DNA of 31,454 bases, from the NCBI GenBank assembly GCA_023428905.1, contig JAEYWP010000011.1, forward strand, positions 1 through 31,454, in the 5' to 3' direction. The notes below the pieces were generated by a model, which worked only from the letters and a program-made list of their open reading frames with translations, was not told where the DNA came from and did no database searches. Position 1 is the first letter of the stretch; each line of letters begins with the position of its first letter. Positions 8,555 through 16,108 of the stretch are shown in pieces. A program made the position numbers and the translations under genes. Source of the DNA: Verrucomicrobiota bacterium. GTDB lineage: Bacteria; Verrucomicrobiota; Verrucomicrobiia; Opitutales; Opitutaceae.

Positions 8555-9730
8555 CTACGATAGCGATAGAAACGCGTGACGCTTGCGTCTCCCGGTTTGC
8601 TGTTCTGCCGCGGGAGAGCCCGACCCTGGCGTCCGGACCAATCCGCCGGATCCTCCGGCGGCGCCCGCCCTCGCGAGCCAGGTCTCGTCGATCCCATCGA
8701 GGGTCAGCGCCTCGGGCTCGCATGCGTCCTCTGCCGTGACCACGCAGAGCATGCTGCTCCGGCGAAACAGCAGGGGAGTGCGGCGCAGCATCGCCACGAT
8801 GGAGGGCAGGTTGGAGTTCCAGGCCGTGAGGAGCAGATGATGGTTGGCGGTTTTGCGGTCCAGCTCGGCGCCCCATTTCCGTTTGTAACGCAAAAGCGAA
8901 TCCGAAACCGAGGGACGGGTCCCTCCGAAATCGAGCCGGGTGCAGCCCTCGGCCCGGGCGTGCTCGATCGCAGCGGCATAGGTCGCGGCGAGCACCCCCT
9001 TTCGCAACCAGTCGCCTGCCCCCGGGAGGACGCCGTTGGCGGCCATGACCATGCGCTCCCCCGCCCTCGAGCATAACACCCCGCCCACGCGCACGTTCTC
9101 CGCCTTGATCCAGAGCAGGGCGCCGCGGCGAAAGAGCGGGCGCAGCTCGGCCAGGGTGCGGAGGTAGCTCACGGAACCGTGCCGCGCCAGTGTATGCGTC
9201 CTGAACATACGCTGATAGAAATCCTCAAGGTCCGCGTCGGCGTGGGAAGCCTCGGTGACGTAGCCATGCTTGCGGATCAGCCTGAGATCCTGCCGCAGGC
9301 TGTTGTTCCCGCGCCGCAGTCCCGCGTCGTTCCCTGGGACCGGCATGCTCGATCGTATCCACTCCGGTACGCGCAGAAAGGCCTGGTCAAAACCGTAAGG
9401 CGCGGCCCAGCCGTCGACGCGGGCGCAGGTAAGGTCCGCCTGGCCCCGCAGCTCTCGCAGGCGGCGGCCGAGCCGGAGAAGGGGCACGCGCTCAAGCAGT
9501 GCCACCTCCGGCTCATCCGCAAAAAAGAGCCCAGGCATGTATTCAAGCGCTGGATCGGAGCCCCCCATCAAAAGGACCCCGCGGCTTCCCGCATGGGTCT
9601 GGCCGGTCAGTCGCCGGATCGGATGGCGGGATGCCAGCCTCAGGACGCGCCACAGCACGTCATTCATGCGGGGAGGCAGTCGGGCGGTGGCCCTCCCGGC
9701 CGCGAGCGCAAGGTGCTGCCGGAGACTCAT
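8555..9730 (-). CDS. GNAT/FemAB-type acyltransferase
   Basis: A 391-residue soluble protein resembling the long GNAT-fold transferases often annotated as BioF2-like or FemAB-like acetyltransferases. The key region is the C-terminal half: LRQDLRLIRKHGYV (about 143-156), FYQRMFRTHTLARHGSVSYL (about 171-190), an AENVRVGGVLC core strand, and the segment AAAIEHARAEGCTRLDFGGTRPSVSDSLLRYKRKWG, typical of this family. The C-terminal ~35 residues are Gly/Pro/Arg-rich and probably disordered. Its ATG overlaps the stop of the ATP-grasp gene by four bases (ATGA), so the two proteins are translationally coupled and probably act on the same molecule. The likely reaction is transfer of an acyl or aminoacyl group to an amine; the substrate is unknown. 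Confidence 0.72.
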   Translation of the reverse strand: MSLRQHLALAAGRATARLPPRMNDVLWRVLRLASRHPIRRLTGQTHAGSRGVLLMGGSDPALEYMPGLFFADEPEVALLERVPLLRLGRRLRELRGQADLTCARVDGWAAPYGFDQAFLRVPEWIRSSMPVPGNDAGLRRGNNSLRQDLRLIRKHGYVTEASHADADLEDFYQRMFRTHTLARHGSVSYLRTLAELRPLFRRGALLWIKAENVRVGGVLCSRAGERMVMAANGVLPGAGDWLRKGVLAATYAAAIEHARAEGCTRLDFGGTRPSVSDSLLRYKRKWGAELDRKTANHHLLLTAWNSNLPSIVAMLRRTPLLFRRSSMLCVVTAEDACEPEALTLDGIDETWLARAGAAGGSGGLVRTPGSGSPAAEQQTGRRKRHAFLSLS

Positions 9731-11106
9731 GGCGCCGCCACGCTCGGCCGATGTCGCGACCTGCCCGGATGCCGTGCGCCGGTCCCACGAGGCAACGCCA
9801 GAACCTCGGCGGTGCCCGGTACCGTGTGGAGCCCGGGAACGGGGGTGTGGACGCCGCGAAGGCGTCGACGCAGCCAGGCGCCCGCCAGGGTGCGCAAAAG
9901 ATCAAGTGCAGGCACGGGGTCGCGCCAATCCCACAGCATGCCCCTGACTCCGGGCCTGAAATCCCAGGCGATGGTTGCGAATTCCCTGAAGAGCCTGCCC
10001 GCGCCGTGCCGCCGGCTTTGCAGCAGCGAGGCCAGCCGGCGCAGGTCTCCTTCGAGCCAGCGAGCGCGGAGGCCCGTGACATATCTCCCCATCGCCGGAC
10101 GCTGCCCGTGCAGCCACTGCCACACGGCAAAGGGAAAATCCGCACCGGCCCGCACAGCAACGGCGGTGGATCCCCAGAAGCGTCCATTCACCTCGAGCAG
10201 AGCGTAGGCTCCCGTTTGTGGATTCTGGCGGAAATCGAGCTGTGCAACGCCTTCCCAGCGAAGGGCCCGGAGGAGGGCGAGGGCGCTGTCCCGCAGTCGC
10301 GTATCCAGCGGCTCCGTCTCAGCCATCACACAGACCCCGCCCTCGGCGGGATGGAGTCGCCGCGCACGATACTGAAAACCGCTGAGCATCTCTCCGTCAC
10401 CCAGGAGCAGGATGACACCGACGTCGTCGCCCTCAATGAAAGATTGGGCGAGTAGCGGCCCGGAAATGGCCTTCACCGCGCGCCGGAAATCCTCCAGCGA
10501 GGTGCAGCACCGCGCGTCCTGGACCGGTACCTGCCCGCCGGTGCACAGCCTGCTTTTGTCACGTGCTTTGACGAAAAGGGGGAAACCGAGGGCGGCCGCA
10601 GCGGGCTCGATTTCGTGCTCATGGGTCACCGTCCGTGTCCGCGGCACCGGCACACCGAGGCTTTCCGCCAGCCGCGCGGTTGCAGACTTGTTGAGGATTG
10701 TCGCGAGGGGACGCCGCCCGGCCATTGCCAGCCGCACGCACGCGCGGAGGAGGGAGGCGTGCGGTCCCAGCCGCACCAGGGCCCGGTCCGTGATCGGAAG
10801 CACCGTATTCACCGCGTGGATCTTGATCAGGCGGAGAAGGGCGGAGAGGAAAGTCGCTGAGCCCACCTCCGCGTCGGGAAGGGGAATAAACTGTTCGATC
10901 GCGGCGGACCTGATCGGCGTCTCCCAGGGAGCCACGGTCGCGACCAGGACGCGGATGCCCTGGCGGTGCAGCGAACGCGCTACCGCGAGCGCGGTGCGCG
11001 GATCAAAACCAACAAGCAAGGTGGGGTGGGGGTGCACGGACAGGACGAGGAAAGACGCGCGGGGTTTGCGGGTTCCGGTGGGTGGGGCGGGGAACTCTGT
11101 CCTCAC
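9727..11106 (-). CDS. ATP-grasp ligase-like protein
   Basis: A protein of about 459 residues with the ATP-grasp layout: an N-terminal Rossmann-like pre-ATP domain (LLVGFDPRTALAVARSLHRQ), a linker with NKSATARLAESLGVPVPRT, an ATP-binding lysine strand FPLFVKARDKSR, and metal-binding residues in LDFRQNP and LLEVNGRFWG (Glu and Asn near 305-307). Such enzymes activate a carboxylate as acyl phosphate and join it to an amine. The family resembles carbamoyl-phosphate-synthase-like amide ligases seen in small biosynthetic clusters. Start choice: no ATG fits. The GTG at 11106 follows AGGA with a 5-base spacer; a later GTG at 11037 is the main alternative. The gene overlaps the downstream acyltransferase by four bases. 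The C-terminal ~120 residues are Arg-rich and unassigned. Confidence 0.75.
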   Translation of the reverse strand: MRTEFPAPPTGTRKPRASFLVLSVHPHPTLLVGFDPRTALAVARSLHRQGIRVLVATVAPWETPIRSAAIEQFIPLPDAEVGSATFLSALLRLIKIHAVNTVLPITDRALVRLGPHASLLRACVRLAMAGRRPLATILNKSATARLAESLGVPVPRTRTVTHEHEIEPAAAALGFPLFVKARDKSRLCTGGQVPVQDARCCTSLEDFRRAVKAISGPLLAQSFIEGDDVGVILLLGDGEMLSGFQYRARRLHPAEGGVCVMAETEPLDTRLRDSALALLRALRWEGVAQLDFRQNPQTGAYALLEVNGRFWGSTAVAVRAGADFPFAVWQWLHGQRPAMGRYVTGLRARWLEGDLRRLASLLQSRRHGAGRLFREFATIAWDFRPGVRGMLWDWRDPVPALDLLRTLAGAWLRRRLRGVHTPVPGLHTVPGTAEVLALPRGTGARHPGRSRHRPSVAAP

Positions 11107-11231
11107 TTCATTCCTGCTGCCTGCTTGAAGGCGAGGCCTATGGGGCCAGTTTTGGGCGCGGGCCCCCTGATTGCGCAGTCGGGGATTCCCGCGCACGCAC
11201 TCACACGGGCGAGCCACCGCAGACGTTCCAA

Positions 11232-12053
11232 CTAGAGGCTGCCCGCCTGTATCTCCACGGGTCCGAGGAGGAGAAACTGGTCGTTCAAGGGCGCCCACGA
11301 CGGGTCGTTGCCGCCATAAAACACGTTGTGCATGTACTGGCTGAGCTTCCAGGTCTGCCCGGGGCCGAGAAAACGGAAGGGGCGGTCAATACGCACGGCG
11401 TCATCGACCCAGAGTCGTACCCGGCCGTCGCGCTCCGGTGTGCCCAGCGTGACCTCGAGTTTCAGCGCGTAGGTGCGCCCCGCCTCCACCTCCTGCGCAA
11501 AAAAGCGATCCCCATATTTTTCCGTCTGATCCCGCCAATACAGGTAGAGTTCGAGGTAGGCCTTGGGCTGCTCGGAAAAGCGTGCGTCCCGCCGCCACAT
11601 CGGCCGCGCACTCATGCCGTCCGGCTTGCCGTGGCCACCGGACGGATGCGAGCCGCCGCTGATTCCCGGCAGTTTGCCGCCGCCGTGTCGGTGGCTGTTA
11701 CCTTGGCTGAACTCCCACTCTGCTGGAAAATGGACACGGTAGGTCAGGGTGTAGCGGTCGCTGGGCGCGAGTCCGGCGGCGAACTTGGTCCCGTGTCGAC
11801 CGCCGCCAAACGTACCGGCCGGGAAACCGACCTCCAGCCAGCGTTGGCCCGACCCGGCCGGGTGCTCACGGATGCGCCCGGCACCGGGTTGATCGAACCA
11901 GCGCAAGGTCGGCCAGTCCCGCGCGGCTTCCGCTTTCCCGTAAGCCTGCCCGTCGCTCCACCGGGAATAGTCCACCTTCCACACGGACGGCGGTTCCTCG
12001 CCGGCGAAACCAAGGGAGGCGCAGAGGGCGACGAAGGGATAGAGGAAGCGCAT
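11232..12053 (-). CDS. Secreted polysaccharide lyase, PL14-like
   Basis: A 273-residue exported protein with a clear signal peptide (MRFLYPFVALCASLGFA, cleavage around residues 17-18). The mature part is a beta-jelly-roll-like domain with the polysaccharide lyase 14 family pattern: FPAEWEFSQGNSHRHGGGKLPGI, then MSARPMWRRDA, then YLELYLYWRDQ and the C-terminal strands with RVRLWVDDAVRIDRPF. Known PL14 members depolymerise alginate or glucuronan, so the likely role is cleavage of an acidic polysaccharide outside the cytoplasm; specificity cannot be read from the sequence. It starts at ATG 12053, divergent from a secreted DUF4214-like gene. About 125 bases separate it from the ATP-grasp gene on the same strand, so cotranscription is possible but functional linkage is unproven. 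Confidence 0.8.
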   Translation of the reverse strand: MRFLYPFVALCASLGFAGEEPPSVWKVDYSRWSDGQAYGKAEAARDWPTLRWFDQPGAGRIREHPAGSGQRWLEVGFPAGTFGGGRHGTKFAAGLAPSDRYTLTYRVHFPAEWEFSQGNSHRHGGGKLPGISGGSHPSGGHGKPDGMSARPMWRRDARFSEQPKAYLELYLYWRDQTEKYGDRFFAQEVEAGRTYALKLEVTLGTPERDGRVRLWVDDAVRIDRPFRFLGPGQTWKLSQYMHNVFYGGNDPSWAPLNDQFLLLGPVEIQAGSL

Positions 12054-12209
12054 GGCCGACCTTATGTCGCTCCGCCTCCAAAGGCCACTCTTCCGCCGCC
12101 TGAACTCTGTTTGACCGCCACGCGTCGCGTCCAGTGCTCAACTGTTGGCATAGCGGCATGCTGCTCGCGATTTGACGCCCGCCTAGACTGGGCCTGCTTG
12201 AATCTACCC
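12054..12209. promoter_or_regulatory. Divergent intergenic region
   Basis: These 156 bases separate the lyase gene (leftward) from the secreted DUF4214-like gene (rightward), so they should contain both promoters. A TTGGCA element near 12144 is a possible -35 sequence, but I cannot pair it with a convincing -10. Confidence 0.3.
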
Positions 12210-12941
12210 ATGCGTTTCCCACCCCTGACCCTGGCCTTCTCCCTTCTCCTCGCCCTCCCTGGCTTTGCCGCCGATCCGCTCGCCGCGCAACGGATGGAGG
12301 CCGCAGGTCTGCTGGTTTTTGGCCGGGTCACACCCGCTGCCTCTGCCGCCGACGCCGCCGCCGCGACTGGGACGTTTGCCGACGCGCTTACCTGGCAGCG
12401 CCAGCGACTGCAGGAGGACCGGGCCCAGCTGACGGAGGTGTCGCGTCGCGCGGTGGCGGATGCGCTCGGCTCGGAAGCCACCCCGGACGCCGCCGCCCAA
12501 GGGGATTATGTTACCCAGGTGCAGACGCACCTGCGCCGGCTGGAAGGCTCTGCAGATGAGTACCGCCAGGTCATCGAGCGTGCCTATCGCACGACCCTCA
12601 ATCGCGTGCCGTATGCGGAGGAGTTTGAATACTGGGCCACGCGCCCCGTTACGACCTTCGCCCTGATGGCAGCCTGCATCGACAACTGGGCGCGCCGCAA
12701 TCAACCGGGTCTGATGGTCACCGAGGGGATTCCCTCCGTTGCCGTCAGCAGTGAATGGCTCGAGGTGGTGCGGGTCTCCCCCGTGTTGGCCGTTGAAATC
12801 GCGCCGGTTCTTGCCCGGCCGGACGGCGAGCCGCGTGCAGTGGCCATCGCCGCAGGTCGCACCGTCCTCGCGCCTGGAGCCGACGGTGTGAGTTCAATCG
12901 CCGGCGTGCCCTTCGTCGCTGCCGGCAAACGGGGGCGCTGA
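12210..12941 (+). CDS. Secreted protein with a DUF4214-like segment
   Basis: A 243-residue exported protein. The signal peptide is plain (MRFPPLTLAFSLLLALPGFA, cleavage about residue 20). An Ala-rich helical region is followed by residues of about 130-160, YRQVIERAYRTTLNRVPYAEEFEYW, which resembles the DUF4214 motif found in surface and extracellular proteins (LYrxxLgRxPDxxGxxYW). The rest has no recognised domain. The ATG at 12210 is chosen because it begins the signal peptide; the frame stays open for more than 1 kb upstream, but that region is the antisense of the lyase gene. It may be cotranscribed with the DUF3817 and M20 genes that follow (54-base gap). Function unknown. Confidence 0.75.
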   Translation: MRFPPLTLAFSLLLALPGFAADPLAAQRMEAAGLLVFGRVTPAASAADAAAATGTFADALTWQRQRLQEDRAQLTEVSRRAVADALGSEATPDAAAQGDYVTQVQTHLRRLEGSADEYRQVIERAYRTTLNRVPYAEEFEYWATRPVTTFALMAACIDNWARRNQPGLMVTEGIPSVAVSSEWLEVVRVSPVLAVEIAPVLARPDGEPRAVAIAAGRTVLAPGADGVSSIAGVPFVAAGKRGR

Positions 12942-12995
12942 AAAGGCCTCCCCCGGTTGAGAATTGCGAGCGACGCACTTCAGTGCGCGCTCCGC

Positions 12996-13319
12996 ATGCA
13001 TCTCGCCACGCCGCTCGGCCGACTCCGTTTGATAGGTAACCTCGAAGGCTGGTCCTTCGTGGTCCTGCTTTTTATCGCCATGCCGCTAAAGTACCTGGCG
13101 GATCAGCCGGAGGCCGTCCGAGTGGTGGGAATGGCCCACGGCGTTCTTTTTGTCGCGGCGGTGCTCGCGGTCGCCCACGCCCATTTGACGTACCGCTGGC
13201 GATGGCAGCGCAGTGTTCTCCTGGTGGCGGCCATGCTGCTGCCCTTTGGGCCCTTCATCGCCGACCGGAAACTGCTCCGTCGCCTTCCGGAAGAGCCCCG
13301 CGACCACGCACACTCCTGA
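12996..13319 (+). CDS. DUF3817 family small membrane protein
   Basis: A 107-residue integral membrane protein with about three hydrophobic helices. The N-terminal RLRLIGNLEGWSFVVLLFIAM and PLKYLADQPEAVRVVGMAHG closely match the DUF3817 signature (LR..g..EG.sf..LL..aMPLKy....p..V...G..HG..F). The middle helix LFVAAVLAVAHA and the third helix near LLVAAMLLPFGPFIAD complete the fold. The ATG at 12996 is preferred to a TTG at 12957 because the family begins close to the LRLIG motif. No biochemical role is known for the family. It is 55 bases upstream of the M20 peptidase. Confidence 0.88.
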   Translation: MHLATPLGRLRLIGNLEGWSFVVLLFIAMPLKYLADQPEAVRVVGMAHGVLFVAAVLAVAHAHLTYRWRWQRSVLLVAAMLLPFGPFIADRKLLRRLPEEPRDHAHS

Positions 13320-13374
13320 GGCGCTCGTTTTTCCGTGCGGCGCAGGGTCCGGAGGTAGAGCATGGGCGGCACGC

Positions 13375-14562
13375 ATGCGTGCCATTCCCGCCTCCATCCA
13401 GGCTCTCCCCGACCGTGCCGGTGAACTCCAGGCCCTCCTGATTCGCTGGTGCGGACAGAACTCAGGCAGCGATCATCCTGCCGGGCTGGCTGCGATGGCC
13501 GACCTCCTGGTGGACGCCTTTCAGGTTTTGGGGGGCCGGATCGAAACGGTGCCTCTGCCGGGAACGGCGGCGCGCGCGGTGCGCGTAGTTGTGAGGCCGC
13601 AAGCGCCGGTTCGGGTACTCCTCAGCGGCCACTACGACACGGTCTACAGTGCCGGACACCCCTTCCAGGCCTGCCGTCTCCTTGACCCGGCTACACTAAA
13701 CGGGCCCGGCGTGGCCGACATGAAGGGGGGGCTGGTGGCGATGCTGGCCGCCCTCGAGACCTTCGAGAAAACCCCCTCGTGCTCACAGCTTGGATACGAG
13801 GTGCTGCTCAGTCCGGACGAGGAGATCGGGACGCCCGGCACTGCCGGGCTCCTGGCGGAGGCTGCCCGGCAGCACCACCTCGGGCTGGTGTTTGAGCCGG
13901 CCCGTCCGGATGGCCGTCTGGTGCGCACCCGGATGGGCACCGGGCGGCTCAGCGTCCGGGTGACGGGCCGTGCCGCCCACGCCGCGCGACCCGGGGAGGG
14001 CATCAATGCGATCACCGCCCTGGCACGCTTCCTCGTGGCCATCGAGCGCCTGCCCGAGGAGATCCCCGGCCTCCTCCTCACGGTGGTCCGTGCGGCCGGC
14101 GGAAGCGGCGCCCTGAACATCGTTCCGGACCTGGCGGAGGCGATCGCCGACGTGCGTGTCACCTCGGCCGAGGCGGCGGCGGCACTGACCCTGCGCCTGC
14201 AGGCAATCGCCACCCAAGCGGCGACGCAGGAGGGCCTCAGTATTGAACCGGTGGTGACACTGAATCGACCCGCCAAGGGCACCGGTCCGATGGAGGCCGC
14301 CCTCTTCGCGGCGTTCCAGTGCGCAGCGACAGACCTCGGGCAGACCGCGCCCGGCTGGGTCGACGTGGCCGGCGGGTCCGACGGCAACCTCCTCCACGCT
14401 GCCGGCCTTCCCAACCTCGACGGAATCGGTCCGGTGGGTGATCACCTGCACAGCGACCGCGAGACGGTGTTCCTGCCGTCGCTGGTCGAGAGCGCGCAAC
14501 GGGCCGCGCTCGTCCTCCACCGCCTGGCAGCAGGGGAGATCGCGATGCCTCTGACTCGGTGA
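13375..14562 (+). CDS. M20 family zinc metallopeptidase (carboxypeptidase G2-like)
   Basis: A 395-residue cytoplasmic hydrolase of the M20 (ArgE/DapE/CPG2) family. Metal ligands and catalytic residues are all present: GHYDTV with His87 and Asp89, GPGVADMKGG with bridging Asp115, PDEEIG with the general base Glu149 and ligand Glu150, FEPARPDG with Glu174, and the C-terminal GDHLHSDRE with His359. A dimerisation domain (about residues 185-295) contains the family's GRAAHAARPGEGINAI segment. The closest known functional class is glutamate carboxypeptidase or a related amidohydrolase that removes a C-terminal amino acid or an N-acyl group; the substrate is unknown. The ATG at 13375 has no Shine-Dalgarno at normal distance. 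A GGAGG at 13351 instead precedes an out-of-frame ATG at 13362 (see findings). Confidence 0.92.
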   Translation: MRAIPASIQALPDRAGELQALLIRWCGQNSGSDHPAGLAAMADLLVDAFQVLGGRIETVPLPGTAARAVRVVVRPQAPVRVLLSGHYDTVYSAGHPFQACRLLDPATLNGPGVADMKGGLVAMLAALETFEKTPSCSQLGYEVLLSPDEEIGTPGTAGLLAEAARQHHLGLVFEPARPDGRLVRTRMGTGRLSVRVTGRAAHAARPGEGINAITALARFLVAIERLPEEIPGLLLTVVRAAGGSGALNIVPDLAEAIADVRVTSAEAAAALTLRLQAIATQAATQEGLSIEPVVTLNRPAKGTGPMEAALFAAFQCAATDLGQTAPGWVDVAGGSDGNLLHAAGLPNLDGIGPVGDHLHSDRETVFLPSLVESAQRAALVLHRLAAGEIAMPLTR

Positions 14563-14770
14563 GTGGACCCCGGCGCGGCGCCCTGCCGGGCTCGTTGGAT
14601 GCGGAGCAGCCCCGGGTTTCTGTGCGCCGGTCGTTACGGCCGTGTAGGGCTTTCCCTTAAGTCCTTGTTAAGCAAACGGCGTACACGTGCAAGCGGGCGA
14701 ACTTTACGGAAACAGCGGCCTTAATTTCCTATAGTAGGAAGCGTTACCTGTTCCACTTAACCCGCTCATC
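14563..14770 (+). promoter_or_regulatory. Promoter region of the PEP-CTERM gene, with a TTCCTA-TAG-TAGGAA palindrome
   Basis: This 208-base gap precedes the PEP-CTERM gene. At 14726-14740 a perfect inverted repeat (TTCCTA, 3-base spacer, TAGGAA) overlaps a TATAGT hexamer at 14730-14735 that could be a -10 element. The local sequence is AT-rich compared with its surroundings. No good -35 at 16-18 bases and no Shine-Dalgarno are visible. The palindrome could be an operator that blocks RNA polymerase at the -10. A T-tract-less hairpin at 14569-14590 just after the M20 stop may be a weak terminator. Confidence 0.5.
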
Positions 14771-15814
14771 ATGACTCGCGCATCACACAAACTCGCAGCT
14801 TCCGCCCTCGCGGTCGCTCTCCTCGCCCCGGTGGCGCACGCCTCCCTCGCCCTCAGCTACCAGTTCAACGGTAAGGGCAACTGGTCGATCGACGGCGTCG
14901 GCAGCAACAGCACGCCGGTCGGCATCGTCCAGGCGTCCGTCCCCTTCGGTTCGAAGGTCGAAAAGGCGTTCCTGTATTCGTCCGCCGCCTGGGGCAACAC
15001 CCTGTCCTCGCTGGTCTTCGACGGCACCACTCTGGACTCCACGGACTTCGCCGATCTTGGTTCGACCGGAAGTCTCCGAGCCTATCGCGCCGACGTGACC
15101 GAGCAGGTCCGCGCCAAGGTGGGCGCCGGCAGCGCCACCCGCTTCGACTTCACGGTGAACGCTGAAAGTCCTAATTTTGGCCTCGATGGCGAGGTCCTGG
15201 CGGTGATCTACAGCAACCCGACCGAGACCGAGCGCACCATCGCGTTCATGGACGGGTTCAGCGCCACGACGGGCGACACCTTCAAGGTCAACCTCGGCGC
15301 CCCGCTGATCGACCCGACGACCCCCGGCTTTGAGGCCCTCTTCTCCCTCGGCATCGGGTTTGGGTATCAGCCGAGCGGTCAGTACTCCCGCGTCGACGTC
15401 AATGGTCGCCGCCTGACCACCTCCGCCGGTGGTTTCGATGACGGTGCGCCCGCCAACGGTGGCCTGATCACGGTGGGCGGTCTCGACGACAGCTCGGCGA
15501 ACCCCAGCCCCTTCGCCCTCCCGTCCGACTCGCGCAGCGACGATGAACTCTACAATCTCGCTGCCGGCAACAGTGCCGACCCGGCACCGTTCCTCACCGC
15601 CGGTCTGACGTCGTTCACGATCGACACCCTGAATCCGTCCGGCGACGACAACATCTTCTTTGCCGGCCTCAACCTCACGGCGCGTGCGGGCGTCAATCAA
15701 CCGCCCCCGCCCCCGGTTGACATGGGCGCGGTTCCGGAGCCCTCCACCTACGGCCTGATGGGCGGCGCCGCCCTCCTTGCCCTCGTGGCACGCCGTCGCT
15801 TCCGCCGGAAGTAA
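14771..15814 (+). CDS. Secreted PEP-CTERM sorting-domain protein
   Basis: A 347-residue exported surface protein. Residues 1-25 form a signal peptide (SALAVALLAPVAHA). The mature part is a beta-rich, Asp/Gly/Ser/Thr-rich region without catalytic motifs, followed by a proline run (QPPPPPVD). The extreme C-terminus is a textbook PEP-CTERM signal: VPEPST at 321-326, a short hydrophobic helix (YGLMGGAALLALVA) and the basic tail RRRFRRK. In known systems this tail is recognised by an exosortase, cleaved, and the protein is retained at or exported through the outer surface, often with exopolysaccharide. No exosortase is encoded in this window. It is monocistronic: its own promoter region and terminator flank it. 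Confidence 0.92.
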   Translation: MTRASHKLAASALAVALLAPVAHASLALSYQFNGKGNWSIDGVGSNSTPVGIVQASVPFGSKVEKAFLYSSAAWGNTLSSLVFDGTTLDSTDFADLGSTGSLRAYRADVTEQVRAKVGAGSATRFDFTVNAESPNFGLDGEVLAVIYSNPTETERTIAFMDGFSATTGDTFKVNLGAPLIDPTTPGFEALFSLGIGFGYQPSGQYSRVDVNGRRLTTSAGGFDDGAPANGGLITVGGLDDSSANPSPFALPSDSRSDDELYNLAAGNSADPAPFLTAGLTSFTIDTLNPSGDDNIFFAGLNLTARAGVNQPPPPPVDMGAVPEPSTYGLMGGAALLALVARRRFRRK

Positions 15815-15837
15815 GTCTGGCCAGCCCGTTGCTTTTC

Positions 15838-15869
15838 AAAGCCGCCGCGACCTGCGGCGGCTTTTTTTT
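15838..15869 (+). terminator. Intrinsic terminator of the PEP-CTERM gene
   Basis: gccgccgc (15841-15848) pairs with gcggcggc (15854-15861) around gacct, extended by aaa/ttt, followed by eight T. It lies 27 bases after the PEP-CTERM stop. Confidence 0.94.
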
Positions 15870-15909
15870 GGCACGCTTGCGTCCTGCGCGACGTGCATAC
15901 GGTAGGCGC

Positions 15910-16095
15910 GTGAGCAAACGTGGTCGCGACCTCCTTCCCAGTCCGTGTGTCAACAAATGCGCCCTTGGCCGTGATGGCATCTGCACCGGTTGCGGACGAA
16001 GCATGTTAGAGATTTCCACCTGGCCGATGCTGCCGGCGGAGGAGCGCGCGCGCATCATTGCACGCCTGAAGGCGTCAGGCCCGCCGCGGCCCTGA
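15910..16095 (+). CDS. DUF1289 family small four-cysteine protein
   Basis: A 61-residue protein with the DUF1289 pattern: PSPCVNKCALG, GICTGCGR, then ISTWPMLPAEERARII. The four cysteines (residues 13, 17, 25, 28; Cx3C...Cx2C) suggest a small zinc- or iron-binding fold. Members are usually encoded as tiny stand-alone proteins of unknown role. The GTG at 15910 is chosen because the frame upstream runs through the PEP-CTERM terminator, and a ggtagg element lies a few bases before it. The gene converges on the RNase gene with only 13 bases between stops and no visible terminator. Confidence 0.85.
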   Translation: MSKRGRDLLPSPCVNKCALGRDGICTGCGRSMLEISTWPMLPAEERARIIARLKASGPPRP

Positions 16096-16108
16096 CCGCC
16101 TGGCGTAT

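Noticed and set aside
9179..10455. Overlapping plus-strand open frames of about 320-340 codons opposite the acyltransferase and ATP-grasp genes
   Set aside because: Low-complexity Arg/Pro/Ala translations without domains, fully covered by coherent minus-strand genes.
14569..14590. Hairpin cccggc/gccggg after the M20 gene as a terminator
   Set aside because: There is no T-tract and the loop is 10 bases, so it is not convincing as an intrinsic terminator.
15869..15880. TGGCAC..TTGC resembling a sigma-54 promoter
   Set aside because: Only two bases separate the two halves instead of five, and it follows directly on the T-tract of a terminator.
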